From: Planococcus shixiaomingii
GTDB lineage: Bacteria; Bacillota; Bacilli; Bacillales_A; Planococcaceae
Length of the DNA stretch: 64,000 nucleotides
Reading direction: 5' to 3'
Assembly: GCF_030413615.1 (NCBI RefSeq)
Contig: NZ_CP129236.1
Span: 604,001-668,000, forward strand
Both the position numbers and the translations under genes were made by a program. Of this stretch, positions 52,999 through 62,594 are shown piece by piece; within the stretch, counting starts at the first letter, position 1; the number at the start of each line of letters is the position of its first letter. The notes beneath the pieces are model-generated. The model was not told where the DNA came from and did no database searches. It was given only the letters and a program-made list of their open reading frames with translations.

Positions 52999-54464
52999 TT
53001 ATAGCGGTCCTTGTCATTTATATGGTTTCTGTCATTGCAATCGGCTGGTATATGAAATCCAAAGTCCACAACGAAACAGACTATTTGGCTGCCGGCGGTA
53101 AGCTCGGGGTCTGGGTCGGAGGAGCAACTCTCGCTGCCACCCAAATGAGCGCAGGTACCGCAATAGGCTCGGTAGGATTCCATTACCAGGTAGGCTATAA
53201 CTATTCTTGGATCTGGCTGTCGATTTGGGCTTCTTGGGTCATCATGGCGCTCTTCATTGCGCCGAAGATGAAATCGTTCTTTAACACGAACGGTGCATTG
53301 ACCATTCCCGATCTGCTCGGAACCCGATTTGAAAGCAACGCCATCCGGGTCATCGCTGTCATTATTTTAATGATCTGTTTCGGGATGACGATTGTAGCGG
53401 AGCTGGTCGGCGGCTCTTATTTAATGAATGTGGTATTCGGTATGCCGGTAACCACAGCAGTGCTTATTCTGGCAGGGGTTTTCATTCTTTATACCGTACT
53501 GGGCGGCTTGTTCGCAATTGCCTATACGGATTTTCTGCAAATGATGATATTTGCGGTCGGCTTTATGGTCGCAGTGCCTTTTGCCATATCGCGGGCAGGC
53601 GGATTCAGTGTGATGAATGAAAGATTGGCGGCAATCGATCCAAACATCGTGGCGAATGGCATGCCGCCTGGAACATTAACGGCTGTCTGCGTTTCGTTCT
53701 TTATCATGATGATCGGCTATCCAATCATTGCCATCCGTTTTTATTCCATCAAAGACAATAAAACAATCAGACGCGCAGTCGGGGTCTCTTTCATCTTCCA
53801 AGCGATTATTGCGGTATCTGTATCGTTGCTGGGTGTCAGCGCACGCATCATTTACCCGAACTTGTCGACTCCGGACTTGGCAAGTGCGACAATCGCGACG
53901 GACCTTTTGCCGGCACTACTCGGCGGCTTGCTGTTGGCGGCAATTCTCGCAGCGATTCAATCGACGGTCAGCGCCATCTTGCTCATGCTTGGCAGCGGAA
54001 TTTCCCATGACATCATGAAAGTGGTCATGAACAGAAAGATGACGGAGAAGCAGCAACTGAAAGTAACCCGGATAGTCGTTTTGATCATGGGAATTCTGCC
54101 GATCCCATTTGCGTTGAATCCACTTCCGCTAATCCAGCAAATTTGGATCAACGCGGCGGCGATGATCGGCTCTTCATTCGCTGTTCCGATTTTCTTCGGC
54201 TTGTATTGGAAGCGGGCGACGAAAGCGGGGGCGATTACTTCGATGGTCGGCGGGATTGTCAGTGCAGCGATTTGGCTATGGCTGGGGAACCCATTTGGCA
54301 TCGAAGCAGTGTATATTAGTGTTCCAATTAGTTTGTTGGGGATGATCATCGTTAGCTTGATGACTAAGCGGGCTTCGCAAAAAGCATTGCAGCCATTCTT
54401 TAAAGATGTAGGAAGACCGCAAGCGAATGAAGCTGTTTTGAATTACGAAGAAAAACCGCTATAA
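52995..54464 (+). CDS. Sodium:solute symporter (SSS family)
   Basis: Sodium-coupled importer of 489 aa with about 13 membrane segments. Family marks: an N-terminal SSS segment (DYLAAGGKLGVWVGGATLAA, about 27-46), AGTAIGSVGFHYQVGY and the conserved GGLLLAAILAAIQSTVSAILL segment (two stretches, about 312-332). ATG 52995 is preferred over earlier in-frame starts because of the GGGAGGAG site and the overlap with the small subunit. It resembles pantothenate/carboxylate-type symporters, but the substrate is unknown; it presumably brings in the compound degraded by the surrounding hydrolases. Confidence 0.92.
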   Translation: MIIAVLVIYMVSVIAIGWYMKSKVHNETDYLAAGGKLGVWVGGATLAATQMSAGTAIGSVGFHYQVGYNYSWIWLSIWASWVIMALFIAPKMKSFFNTNGALTIPDLLGTRFESNAIRVIAVIILMICFGMTIVAELVGGSYLMNVVFGMPVTTAVLILAGVFILYTVLGGLFAIAYTDFLQMMIFAVGFMVAVPFAISRAGGFSVMNERLAAIDPNIVANGMPPGTLTAVCVSFFIMMIGYPIIAIRFYSIKDNKTIRRAVGVSFIFQAIIAVSVSLLGVSARIIYPNLSTPDLASATIATDLLPALLGGLLLAAILAAIQSTVSAILLMLGSGISHDIMKVVMNRKMTEKQQLKVTRIVVLIMGILPIPFALNPLPLIQQIWINAAAMIGSSFAVPIFFGLYWKRATKAGAITSMVGGIVSAAIWLWLGNPFGIEAVYISVPISLLGMIIVSLMTKRASQKALQPFFKDVGRPQANEAVLNYEEKPL

Positions 54465-54478
54465 GAGGAGGAAATACT

Positions 54479-55840
54479 TTGCCGACAAATGACGTGAAGC
54501 ATTTGCTTTTTGAATCGATTGATGAAATCGGGAAGCTTTATCGGTCAAAAGAAGTATCGCCGGTAGAAGTTACGGCAGCGACCTTGGAACGCTTGCATGA
54601 ATTGGAACCGCAGCTGAACGCTTTTGTTACCGTATTAGACGACCAAGCGATGGCAAAAGCGAAGGCTGCGGAGGCTCTTTTTGCCAAAGGCACAGAAGCT
54701 GGAAGACTGGTTGGAATTCCGGTCTCGATCAAAGATATTTTTACGACAAAAGGAATCCGCACTTCCTTAGGTTCGCGTATCTTGAAAGACCATGTCCCAG
54801 ACACTGATGCATTTGTCTATACGGCCTTGAAGGAAGCGGGAGCAGTAATTATCGGCAAGAACAATATGCTGGAATTCGCCTATGGTTCCGTCCATCCGGA
54901 TTACGGACAGTGCAACAATCCGTGGAACGTCAACCGCACTTCCGGCGGCTCCAGCACAGGTTCTGCCTCCTCAGTCGCAGCCGGCATTGGATTTGCCTCT
55001 ATTGGGACAGATACCGGTGGATCCATCCGGGTACCGGCGTCATTTTGCGGCATTGTCGGATTGAAACCGACATACGGCACAGTTCCTTCACAAGGTTTAT
55101 TCCCGTTATCCCAGTCACTGGACCATATCGGGCCCTTAACCCGGACAGTGCGAGACAATGCAATTGTTTTGGAACAAATCTCTTCACTTGTCTTTGACTA
55201 TGAAACGGTATTCTCCGGGAACATCCAAGGCGTCAAAGTCGGAGTCATCCGGCAGCTGATGGATACTGTCACCAATCCGGAAGTGATAGCATTGACAACG
55301 GCAGCTATCGACAAGTTGAGAGATCTGGGGGCGGATGTGCGGGAAGTGGATATACCGGGAATCGAGTCAATTGAAAGTTCTGCGCTGGTGGTTGTGCTGG
55401 CAGAAGCTTCTGCTGTCCATAGACACTGGTACGACTCAAGAGAAGCGGATTATAACCCTGCAACATATGCCAATTTAAAAGCAGGATTTGGTATTACAGC
55501 AGTAGCGTATTTGGAAGCGCTGGAAACGAAAAGGCGGTTTACGGCACAAGTTGATGAAGCATTAAAACAAGTCGATGTCTTGGTTAGCCCGACGATGGCT
55601 TATCCGGCAACCGAAAAAGATCCATCGTTTGAAGATGGAAACATCGACGTCTCCCGGCGTACCATTCCATTCAACTACAGTGGCCATCCTGCGTTATCGG
55701 TGTCGTCAGGAAATACGCCATCAGAGAACTTGCCGGTGGGGCTTCAAATTATTGGCCGCTATCATGACGAAGCCGCTGTTTACCGGGTAGCGGATGCTTT
55801 CCAGCAAGCCACTGGGGGATATAAGATTCCCCCAATTTGA
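54479..55840 (+). CDS. Amidase-signature family enzyme 2
   Basis: 453-aa paralogue of the amidase at 51344, with Lys in PVSIKDIF, cis-Ser in GGSSTGSAS and Ser in DTGGSIRVP all intact. TTG start 15 bp after the symporter stop and directly after AGAGGAGG. Close similarity along the whole length suggests a local duplication with later divergence, so the two enzymes may act on related amides. Ends at a terminator. Confidence 0.9.
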   Translation: MPTNDVKHLLFESIDEIGKLYRSKEVSPVEVTAATLERLHELEPQLNAFVTVLDDQAMAKAKAAEALFAKGTEAGRLVGIPVSIKDIFTTKGIRTSLGSRILKDHVPDTDAFVYTALKEAGAVIIGKNNMLEFAYGSVHPDYGQCNNPWNVNRTSGGSSTGSASSVAAGIGFASIGTDTGGSIRVPASFCGIVGLKPTYGTVPSQGLFPLSQSLDHIGPLTRTVRDNAIVLEQISSLVFDYETVFSGNIQGVKVGVIRQLMDTVTNPEVIALTTAAIDKLRDLGADVREVDIPGIESIESSALVVVLAEASAVHRHWYDSREADYNPATYANLKAGFGITAVAYLEALETKRRFTAQVDEALKQVDVLVSPTMAYPATEKDPSFEDGNIDVSRRTIPFNYSGHPALSVSSGNTPSENLPVGLQIIGRYHDEAAVYRVADAFQQATGGYKIPPI

Positions 55841-55850
55841 CCCAAATGCG

Positions 55851-55890
55851 AAACCTGTATGAGAGCTTTCCGCTCTTGTGCAGGTTTTTC
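55851..55890 (+). terminator. Terminator after amidase 2
   Basis: AACCTGT/GCAGGTT outer and AGAG/CTCT inner stems around CTTTCCG, then a T run. Confidence 0.85.
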
Positions 55891-56006
55891 TTTTTGTAAT
55901 CGGAATATTCAATTAATTGTATAGAGAATTAGGGCGAAATACATTACAATAAACAATAAAGCACAGATGCCATCATGGACTACTGGACTTAGCAAGGGGG
56001 AGACTT

Positions 56007-57320
56007 ATGGAACTTGTTCTTCAGCAAAAGCAAGAACTGAACCTTGTCATGACATACAAGTTAAGACAAGCTATTGAGCTGCTGCAGTATTCCACTGAAG
56101 AACTTTGCCAATTCATAAAAAAACAGCAAGAAGAAAATCCGCTGATTGAAATAAAAGAACGGCCACATGAAGTAGCATACAAGGAAAATGATTTTGGGAA
56201 AGCGAATTTCTGCAGCACAGCTGAAGAGGCAAACAGACTAGAGGCAAGCGAAGGCTTAGGCATGAGAGATCAGCTGGTCGAGCAAGCCAAGTTTCTCTAT
56301 AAAGATGTACGCGACCAAAAAGTCATGGCTTACATCATTTACAATCTGGATGACAATGGCTACCTAAGTTTCAAGCAGGATGAACGCGAAGTTTACGGGA
56401 TCTTTGGCAAAGCGGAAATTGACCGTGGCATCGAACTGCTTCAGGCCGTCGGACCAAAAGGGATAGGGGCCAGGTGCTTGAAAGAGTGCCTGCTGTTGCA
56501 AGTCACGGATGAATGCCCTAACCGTCAGCAAACAGAGTCCCTCATCCGCAATTATTTAAAGCTGTTGGCTGAGCGGAAATGGGATGGCCTTGCAGCGAGA
56601 ATGAATATTTCGCTCGCTGAAATTAAAGCGATCCACGAGTTTATTTTGACGCTCAACCCCAAACCATGTGCCCATATTTCGGACTTTTCTATACAATATG
56701 TAAACCCGGATATCATTGTCGAAAGCAAAGTGAATGGCTTGTCGTTTTATTTGAATGACCGCTATTTGCCGGCTATCCGCTTTAATGACAACTATTCCGG
56801 GTTGCTGGCAAATAAAGATGAGACGTCAACATACATTCAGGGCCAATTTGCCACCTATCAATGGCTGTTGAACAGCATTGAACAACGGCGCCAGACAATA
56901 GTGAAAATAGTGAAAGTCATACTTGCTAAGCAAGAAGAGTTTTTTAAGGACGGGTTCATCGCCCTTCAGCCTTTAACATTGAAAGAAGTGGCAGAAGAAA
57001 TCGGCATGCATGAATCGACTGTCAGCCGGGCCACGATGAATAAAGTGATTCAAACGGCAAAAGGGACGTTTGAACTTCGGATGTTTTTCGCTTCCAAGCT
57101 GGAAACGGCAACAGGAAATGACGTCTCCCAAACAAAAGTGAAAATGCTTTTGAAAAGCATGATAGAAAATGAAGACAAATGCAAGCCTCTGTCGGATCAA
57201 AAGGTAACGGATCTTTTTAATAAAGAGAAAGGGATTACAATATCCAGACGGACAGTGGCGAAATACCGGGAAGAATTGCACATTCCGCCTTCTGCCAGAC
57301 GGAGAGCGATAAAGGGATGA
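56007..57320 (+). CDS. rpoN: RNA polymerase sigma-54 factor
   Basis: Alternative sigma factor, 437 aa, usual length for Bacillales SigL. The Gln-rich activator-interacting region 1 opens MELVLQQKQELNLVMTYKLR and continues LLQYSTEEL. A core-binding region follows, then the helix-turn-helix (LKEVAEEIGMHESTVSRATM, about 328-347) for the -12 element and the RpoN box ISRRTVAKYREEL (about 413-425). AAGGGGGAG precedes ATG. It lies directly behind its activator and target promoters, an unusual grouping. It may still serve other regulons in the genome. Confidence 0.97.
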   Translation: MELVLQQKQELNLVMTYKLRQAIELLQYSTEELCQFIKKQQEENPLIEIKERPHEVAYKENDFGKANFCSTAEEANRLEASEGLGMRDQLVEQAKFLYKDVRDQKVMAYIIYNLDDNGYLSFKQDEREVYGIFGKAEIDRGIELLQAVGPKGIGARCLKECLLLQVTDECPNRQQTESLIRNYLKLLAERKWDGLAARMNISLAEIKAIHEFILTLNPKPCAHISDFSIQYVNPDIIVESKVNGLSFYLNDRYLPAIRFNDNYSGLLANKDETSTYIQGQFATYQWLLNSIEQRRQTIVKIVKVILAKQEEFFKDGFIALQPLTLKEVAEEIGMHESTVSRATMNKVIQTAKGTFELRMFFASKLETATGNDVSQTKVKMLLKSMIENEDKCKPLSDQKVTDLFNKEKGITISRRTVAKYREELHIPPSARRRAIKG

Positions 57321-57328
57321 ATAACTTG

Positions 57329-57356
57329 AAAAAGCAGTGGACTCCACTGCTTTTTC
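57329..57356 (+). terminator. Terminator after rpoN
   Basis: AAAAAGCAGTGGA and TCCACTGCTTTTT, near-perfect stem with a one-base centre and T run. Confidence 0.85.
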
Positions 57357-57397
57357 TAATTGCTTTTGTTCAATGAATGAGTACGGGAGGTTTTGAT

Positions 57398-58123
57398 ATG
57401 GGCAACTCGATTGCAGTAACCAATCTCAGTAAAAAATTTGGCAATAAAACAGTCTTAGCAGAAATTGACCTGTCGATTGAAGAAGGGCAAATCTACGGAT
57501 TGATCGGGCCATCCGGGTCTGGCAAGACGACGCTTGTGAAGTTGATGGTGGGAATCGATTCACCGGATTCCGGAACTGTGGATGTGCTCGGGAAAAGAAT
57601 GCCGAATCTTGAATTGCTGTCGAGCATCGGTTATATGGCGCAGTCGGATGCGCTTTACAGTGAACTGACCGGCGGAGAGAATTTGGCGTTTTTTGCATCG
57701 TTGTACAGCTTGAAAAAAGCGGACAGGAAAAAGCGCATTGCTTATGCGGCCGGCCTTGTAAAACTGGCCGGTGAACTGAATAAAAAAGTGGGAACATACT
57801 CCGGTGGAATGAAGCGGCGTCTGTCCCTCGCCATTGCCCTCATCCATGATCCGAAAATCCTGCTGCTCGACGAACCGACAGTCGGCATCGATCCGGAATT
57901 GCGGCTGTCAATTTGGGCAGAATTGGAGCATTTGAAAAGAGAGCAGGGTAAGACGGTTGTTATTACGACGCACGTCATGGACGAAGCGGAAAAATGCGAC
58001 CGGGTCGCCATGGTCAGAGACGGCCGAATTTTAACGAGCGGTTCTCCTGCTCAATTGAAAGCATCTTGCGGAGCAGCCAATTTGGAAGAAGTATTTCTAG
58101 CGGCAGGGAGAGGAGCATTATGA
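57398..58123 (+). CDS. ABC-2 type exporter ATP-binding protein
   Basis: ATPase subunit of 241 aa. Walker A GPSGSGKTT (about 37-45), signature YSGGMKRRLSLA (about 134-145), Walker B ILLLDEPTVGID (about 155-166) and the switch His in VITTHVMDEAEKC (about 191). ATG 57398 follows GGGAGG. The stop overlaps the permease start (ATGA). The pair forms a drug- or lipid-type exporter; the cargo is unknown. Confidence 0.93.
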   Translation: MGNSIAVTNLSKKFGNKTVLAEIDLSIEEGQIYGLIGPSGSGKTTLVKLMVGIDSPDSGTVDVLGKRMPNLELLSSIGYMAQSDALYSELTGGENLAFFASLYSLKKADRKKRIAYAAGLVKLAGELNKKVGTYSGGMKRRLSLAIALIHDPKILLLDEPTVGIDPELRLSIWAELEHLKREQGKTVVITTHVMDEAEKCDRVAMVRDGRILTSGSPAQLKASCGAANLEEVFLAAGRGAL

Positions 58124-59151
58124 GAATTCTGGCGCTTATCGAGCGAATCATCCGCCAAATGCTGCGGGACAAACGGACGCTGGCGCTGCTGTTTTTTGCG
58201 CCGTTGGTTGTGTTGACGTTGATGTATTTCTTTTTCAACGGCAATACGGCCGATCCGGAACTTGGGACAGTAGACGCCAGCGCGAAATTGGAGAGCGCGT
58301 TGGAAAAAGCTGATATTGTCGTGACTGCTTATGAAAAAGCGGACAATGAGACCGTCATCGCGGATAACCTGGACGGCTTATTGACAGTGGAAGGCAGGCA
58401 GCTGAATTTGATACTGCAAAACAGCGATCCGGCATCAGCAAGGGCGCTGCAAGGGAAAATCACCCAAGCGGCATTGATGCAAAGCGCCGCTCCGGCGGGG
58501 GCCGTAGCAGAAAACCTTGAAATTAAGTATGTGTATGGCAATGAAAATACGGAATTTTTTGATGTGTTGAGCCCGATATTGGTCGGATTTTTTGTCTTTT
58601 TCTTCGTCTTTTTGATTTCCGGAATCGGTTTATTGAAAGAACGCATATCCGGTACGCTGGAGCGGCTGCTGGCTACGCCCATTCGGAGAGGTGAAATTGT
58701 TGCCGCTTACTTGGCTGGCTTTGGCTTATTTGCCATCATCCAAACCTGTATCGTCGTCTTTTACTCAATCAATGTGCTGGACATGGTCATGGTCGGTTCG
58801 GTTTGGCATGTCATTGTGATCAACTTGCTGCTGGCTCTGGTGGCACTGTCACTCGGTACCTTGCTGTCGTCTTTTGCAGGTTCCGAATTTCAGATGGTGC
58901 AGTTCATTCCTATTGTGGTTGTGCCGCAAATCTTTTTCGCCGGCATCATTCCTCTTGAAGGAATGGCGGACTGGCTGCAAAACCTCGGCAAAGTGATGCC
59001 GCTGTACTATGCGGCGGATGCGTTGAAAAGCGTCATGTATAAAGGGCAAGGCCTAGCGGATATTCGCGGTGATTTGCTTGCCCTCGTGATATTCGCTGCT
59101 GTTTTTATTATGCTGAACGTTTTCGCGCTGAAACGATATCGGGTGTTGTAA
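58120..59151 (+). CDS. ABC-2 type exporter permease
   Basis: Membrane subunit, 343 aa: one N-terminal segment near 25-45, a large extracellular loop to about 160, then five segments. The ABC-2 signature GTLERLLATPIRRGEIVAAYL is at about 183-203. ATG 58120 is chosen since GGAGAGGAG lies just upstream and it overlaps the ATPase gene; the longer frame from 57994 is only read-through inside that gene. Confidence 0.92.
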   Translation: MRILALIERIIRQMLRDKRTLALLFFAPLVVLTLMYFFFNGNTADPELGTVDASAKLESALEKADIVVTAYEKADNETVIADNLDGLLTVEGRQLNLILQNSDPASARALQGKITQAALMQSAAPAGAVAENLEIKYVYGNENTEFFDVLSPILVGFFVFFFVFLISGIGLLKERISGTLERLLATPIRRGEIVAAYLAGFGLFAIIQTCIVVFYSINVLDMVMVGSVWHVIVINLLLALVALSLGTLLSSFAGSEFQMVQFIPIVVVPQIFFAGIIPLEGMADWLQNLGKVMPLYYAADALKSVMYKGQGLADIRGDLLALVIFAAVFIMLNVFALKRYRVL

Positions 59152-59152
59152 A

Positions 59153-59187
59153 AAAAGAGGGCGGCTCGTTATTGAGTCGCCCTTTTC
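59153..59187 (+). terminator. Terminator after the ABC-2 operon
   Basis: AGGGCGGCTC and GAGTCGCCCT arms (one mismatch) then TTTT. Confidence 0.82.
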
Positions 59188-59349
59188 TGCAAACGCAAAA
59201 GGATATTTTTTGGCGGGATGTTCACAAAAAACCCAAAGAAAATCCAGTCTTTTTGGACTTATGTCTGGATAATCATGTTAAATAAGAGGATAATTGAAGA
59301 GTATACAGAATTATTCGATAAGTGGTTTTTAAACAAAGGGGGAGCTTGT

Positions 59350-60114
59350 TTGTTAGGGTATTACAGCAGTTTGTCGTCGGAAGTCTACGATCTTGATAAA
59401 CCGGTCGGCAGTTCATTTGGAGATATTGAATACTATACGGAACGATTGGCAACGTGCACAGGACGTATTTTGGAACCGGCTGCAGGAACAGGGCGGTTGC
59501 TTGTGCCGCTGTTGGAACAAGGGTTTCAAGTGGACGGCTTTGATGTGTCTGGGGATATGCTGGCGATTTGCCGGGACAATTGTGAAAAAAGGGGGTTTGC
59601 ACCAGCTTTGTTTGAAGCGAAGATGGAATCGTTTTCGCTTGATAAAAAATACGGAGCAATCGTCATTCCGACCGGCACGTTCTTGCTGTTGCACGAACGG
59701 GAAGAGTCGCTCGAAGCTTTGCGGAATTTCCATCATCATTTAGCGGACGGCGGCAAGCTGATCGTAGATCTATTTTTACCGAGCGAGCTTGAGTTAGGCA
59801 AACTGTCCGTCCGAAAGTGGGAGACGGCAAACGGCGACGTCATCACGGTAGAGTCTCAAATCGTCGAAGTGGATCCAATTAAGCAATACCGCGTTTCGCA
59901 GGCACGCTATGAAAAGTGGCGGAACGGCCGGTTGATGCAAACGGAACTGGAACGCTATCCGCTGCGCTGGTATGGCGTAGAGGAATTCCGGATGATTCTG
60001 GAGCACATCGGATTTGAAGATATCACCGTTTCGGCAGATTTCCAGTACGGCCAATACCCGACCCGTGCCGGCCAGACGATGACGTTTGAAGCAACCGCAA
60101 ACAAAAAAGGATAA
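59350..60114 (+). CDS. Class I SAM-dependent methyltransferase
   Basis: Methyltransferase of 254 aa. The SAM-binding motif I is RILEPAAGTGRLLVPLLEQG (about 42-61), followed by the acidic VDGFDVSGDML and a hydrophobic IVIPTGTFLLL strand. TTG 59350 follows AAAGGGGG with 7-bp spacing and gives the common start MLGYYSSLSSEVYDLDKP; the earlier ATG codons lack ribosome sites. Monocistronic; substrate unknown. Confidence 0.88.
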   Translation: MLGYYSSLSSEVYDLDKPVGSSFGDIEYYTERLATCTGRILEPAAGTGRLLVPLLEQGFQVDGFDVSGDMLAICRDNCEKRGFAPALFEAKMESFSLDKKYGAIVIPTGTFLLLHEREESLEALRNFHHHLADGGKLIVDLFLPSELELGKLSVRKWETANGDVITVESQIVEVDPIKQYRVSQARYEKWRNGRLMQTELERYPLRWYGVEEFRMILEHIGFEDITVSADFQYGQYPTRAGQTMTFEATANKKG

Positions 60115-60186
60115 AGCAGCGCTGACAGTCAAACGATATCCATCACCATTCTTGAGGCATATTCATGTAGCAGGAGGTTGTTCAGT

Positions 60187-62505
60187 ATGGAGAGAGATAT
60201 TAAAGATTTGATATCGAAAATGTCGTTGAGGGAAAAAGTAAGTATGTGCACCGGCGTGGATTTCTGGCATTTGAAAGGGATTGAACGGTTAGGGATTCCG
60301 AAGATACGCGTAGGGGACGGCCCGCATGGTTTGCGTAAGCAAATCGGCGATGACGGCCATATGGGGTTAGGACCAAGCGAGCCGGCCACTTGTTTTCCGG
60401 CAGGTGCGACGCTGGCGAGTTCCTGGGATAAAGGGTTGATCCGGGAAGTCGGGTCCGCTTTAGGAAAAGAAGCGCAAGCGGAAGGAATCACTGTGCTTCT
60501 TGGGCCGGGCGTCAACATTAAACGTTCCCCACTTTGTGGCCGCAATTTCGAGTATTATTCGGAAGATCCGCATTTGTCATCGGAACTGGCGACCTCGTAT
60601 ATTCACGGCGTCCAAAGCGAAGGCGTCGGAACGTCGCTTAAACATTATGTAGCCAACAACCAGGAGCATCGGCGAATGACAACGAACGCCATCATCGACG
60701 AGCGGGCGCTCCGGGAAATTTATTTATCCAGTTTTGAAAATGCCGTCAAGAACGGAAAACCGTGGACCGTGATGGCTTCCTACAACCGGGTGAATTATGA
60801 ATTTGTCTCAGAAAGCCCATTTTTCCTGCAGGAAGTATTGCGGAACGAATGGGGATTTGATGGCATAGTCATGTCTGACTGGGGAGCAATCGATGAACGT
60901 GCTGAAGCCTTAGCGGCAGGTTTGGACTTGGAAATGCCCAACAGTCTCGGGTTTGGCGAGAAAAAGCTTCTTGATGCGATTGAGCATGAAAAGCTTTCCA
61001 TGGCTCAACTGGACCAAGTCGTGGAAAGGCTGTTGAAACTGATTTTCCATGCCCACAGCCAAAAGAAAGAAGGCGCGAAATTCAATCAGCGGCTGCATCA
61101 CGAACTGGCCAGAAGAGCGGCTGTCGAAGGCATGGTGTTATTAAAAAATGATGACGAAGTTTTGCCGTTGTCCAAGGACAAGAAAATCGCGTTGATCGGG
61201 GCTTTCGCGAAAGAACCGAGATATCAAGGCGGTGGAAGTTCGCACGTCAATCCATTGCAGCTCGACAATCTATACGATGAAATGGCTTGTGAGTTAGGCG
61301 GTGAGGATAAGCTTTTATATGCCGACGGCTATGACCTGCATATGGAATTGCCTCATACCCGGCTGATTGAAGAAGCGATAGCAACGGCGGAAAAAGCGGA
61401 TTGCGCGGTGCTGATGGTTGGCTTGCCCGACCGTTATGAATCCGAAGGCTATGACCGGACTCACTTGCGGATTCCGGATGATCATCAACTTTTGATTAAA
61501 GAAGTCGCAAAAGTCCAGCCGAACCTCATCGTCGTGTTGAGCAACGGCGCACCTGTTGAAATGCCGTGGCTTGATAAAGCGAAAGGCTTACTGGAAGCGT
61601 ATTTGGGCGGACAAGCAGTAGGCAGTGCTTTGAAGGATATCTTATTCGGCTATGCTAATCCGAGCGGGAAACTGGCTGAAACGTTCCCGGTAAAATTGAG
61701 CGACAACCCATCTTACCTTCATTTTCCAGGTGATGGGAATTTGGTCGAGTATAAGGAAGGGATTTTCGTCGGTTACCGCTATTACGATACGAAAGAACGG
61801 CCACCGCTGTTTCCATTCGGTTACGGTTTGAGCTACACCGAGTTTGAATACAGCAGCTTGATTGTTGACGACGAAGTCATAAAAGATACCGATGAGCTGA
61901 AAGTCCAAGTAACCGTAAAAAATACGGGAGATAGAGCCGGCAAAGAGATTGTGCAATTATACGTAAGCGATTTGGCAAGCACGATGCGGCGGCCGCTCAA
62001 GGAATTGAAAGGCTTTGAAAAAGTGGAGCTCCAACCGGGCGAAGAACAAGTAGTGGAGTTCACATTGAATAAACGCTCTTTTGCGTACTACAACACTGAA
62101 ATAAAAGATTGGCACGTAGAAACAGGTGAATACGAAATTTTGGTGGGAAAATCATCAGCCGAGATTGAATTGGCGCACAAGATAATTGTTCAAAGCACGG
62201 TGCGAATCAATCAAATCGTCAACCGCAACACCACAATTGGTGAGTTGATGGCAGATTCACTGCTCGCGGAACCGGCCACCGAATTGATCAAGAAAATGAA
62301 TAGTACGCCGACGTTCCTCGATTCCGTCGATGAAAGCAAGGAAATGGCGGAAATGATGGAGGCGTTGACCGAAAACATGCCGTTGCGGGCCCTGGTCTTT
62401 TTCACCAAAGGCAGTATTACCGAAGAAGAACTGCAATATATTATAGATGAGTTGAATAAAATCCAGACCTATTCTACAACCGGCGTTGAAAAAACGGTGA
62501 AATAG
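60187..62505 (+). CDS. GH3 beta-glucosidase-type glycosidase
   Basis: Cytosolic family-3 glycoside hydrolase, 772 aa. The N-terminal barrel carries GDGPHGLRKQ (about 44-53), SLKHYVANNQEHRR near 150-163 and the nucleophile Asp in GIVMSDWGAID (about 224). The C-terminal GH3 domain follows, then a fibronectin-III-like domain (about 570-650, DRAGKEIVQLYVSDL) and about 100 extra residues. ATG 60187 is 9 bp after AGGAGG. It probably acts on beta-glucosides or xylosides taken up as oligosaccharides; specificity is not readable. Unlike the two NagZ-type GH3 proteins here it lacks KHFPGHGD. Confidence 0.93.
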   Translation: MERDIKDLISKMSLREKVSMCTGVDFWHLKGIERLGIPKIRVGDGPHGLRKQIGDDGHMGLGPSEPATCFPAGATLASSWDKGLIREVGSALGKEAQAEGITVLLGPGVNIKRSPLCGRNFEYYSEDPHLSSELATSYIHGVQSEGVGTSLKHYVANNQEHRRMTTNAIIDERALREIYLSSFENAVKNGKPWTVMASYNRVNYEFVSESPFFLQEVLRNEWGFDGIVMSDWGAIDERAEALAAGLDLEMPNSLGFGEKKLLDAIEHEKLSMAQLDQVVERLLKLIFHAHSQKKEGAKFNQRLHHELARRAAVEGMVLLKNDDEVLPLSKDKKIALIGAFAKEPRYQGGGSSHVNPLQLDNLYDEMACELGGEDKLLYADGYDLHMELPHTRLIEEAIATAEKADCAVLMVGLPDRYESEGYDRTHLRIPDDHQLLIKEVAKVQPNLIVVLSNGAPVEMPWLDKAKGLLEAYLGGQAVGSALKDILFGYANPSGKLAETFPVKLSDNPSYLHFPGDGNLVEYKEGIFVGYRYYDTKERPPLFPFGYGLSYTEFEYSSLIVDDEVIKDTDELKVQVTVKNTGDRAGKEIVQLYVSDLASTMRRPLKELKGFEKVELQPGEEQVVEFTLNKRSFAYYNTEIKDWHVETGEYEILVGKSSAEIELAHKIIVQSTVRINQIVNRNTTIGELMADSLLAEPATELIKKMNSTPTFLDSVDESKEMAEMMEALTENMPLRALVFFTKGSITEEELQYIIDELNKIQTYSTTGVEKTVK

Positions 62506-62542
62506 AGTATGGAGTTGAAAAAATGAAGATTGCTGTGAAGGT

Positions 62543-62571
62543 GGAATCGGTTTGAGAACCGGTTCTTTTTC
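62543..62571 (+). terminator. Terminator after the GH3 glycosidase
   Basis: GGAATCGGTT and AACCGGTTCT arms (wobble pairs) with a TGAG loop, then TTTTT. Confidence 0.72.
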
Positions 62572-62594
62572 TAGGCAAAAAAAGGAGAATGAAG

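Noticed and set aside
51344..55840. GatA subunits of a tRNA amidotransferase
   Set aside because: No GatB or GatC nearby, two copies in a sigma-54 catabolic locus, and pairing with a symporter point to catabolic amidases.
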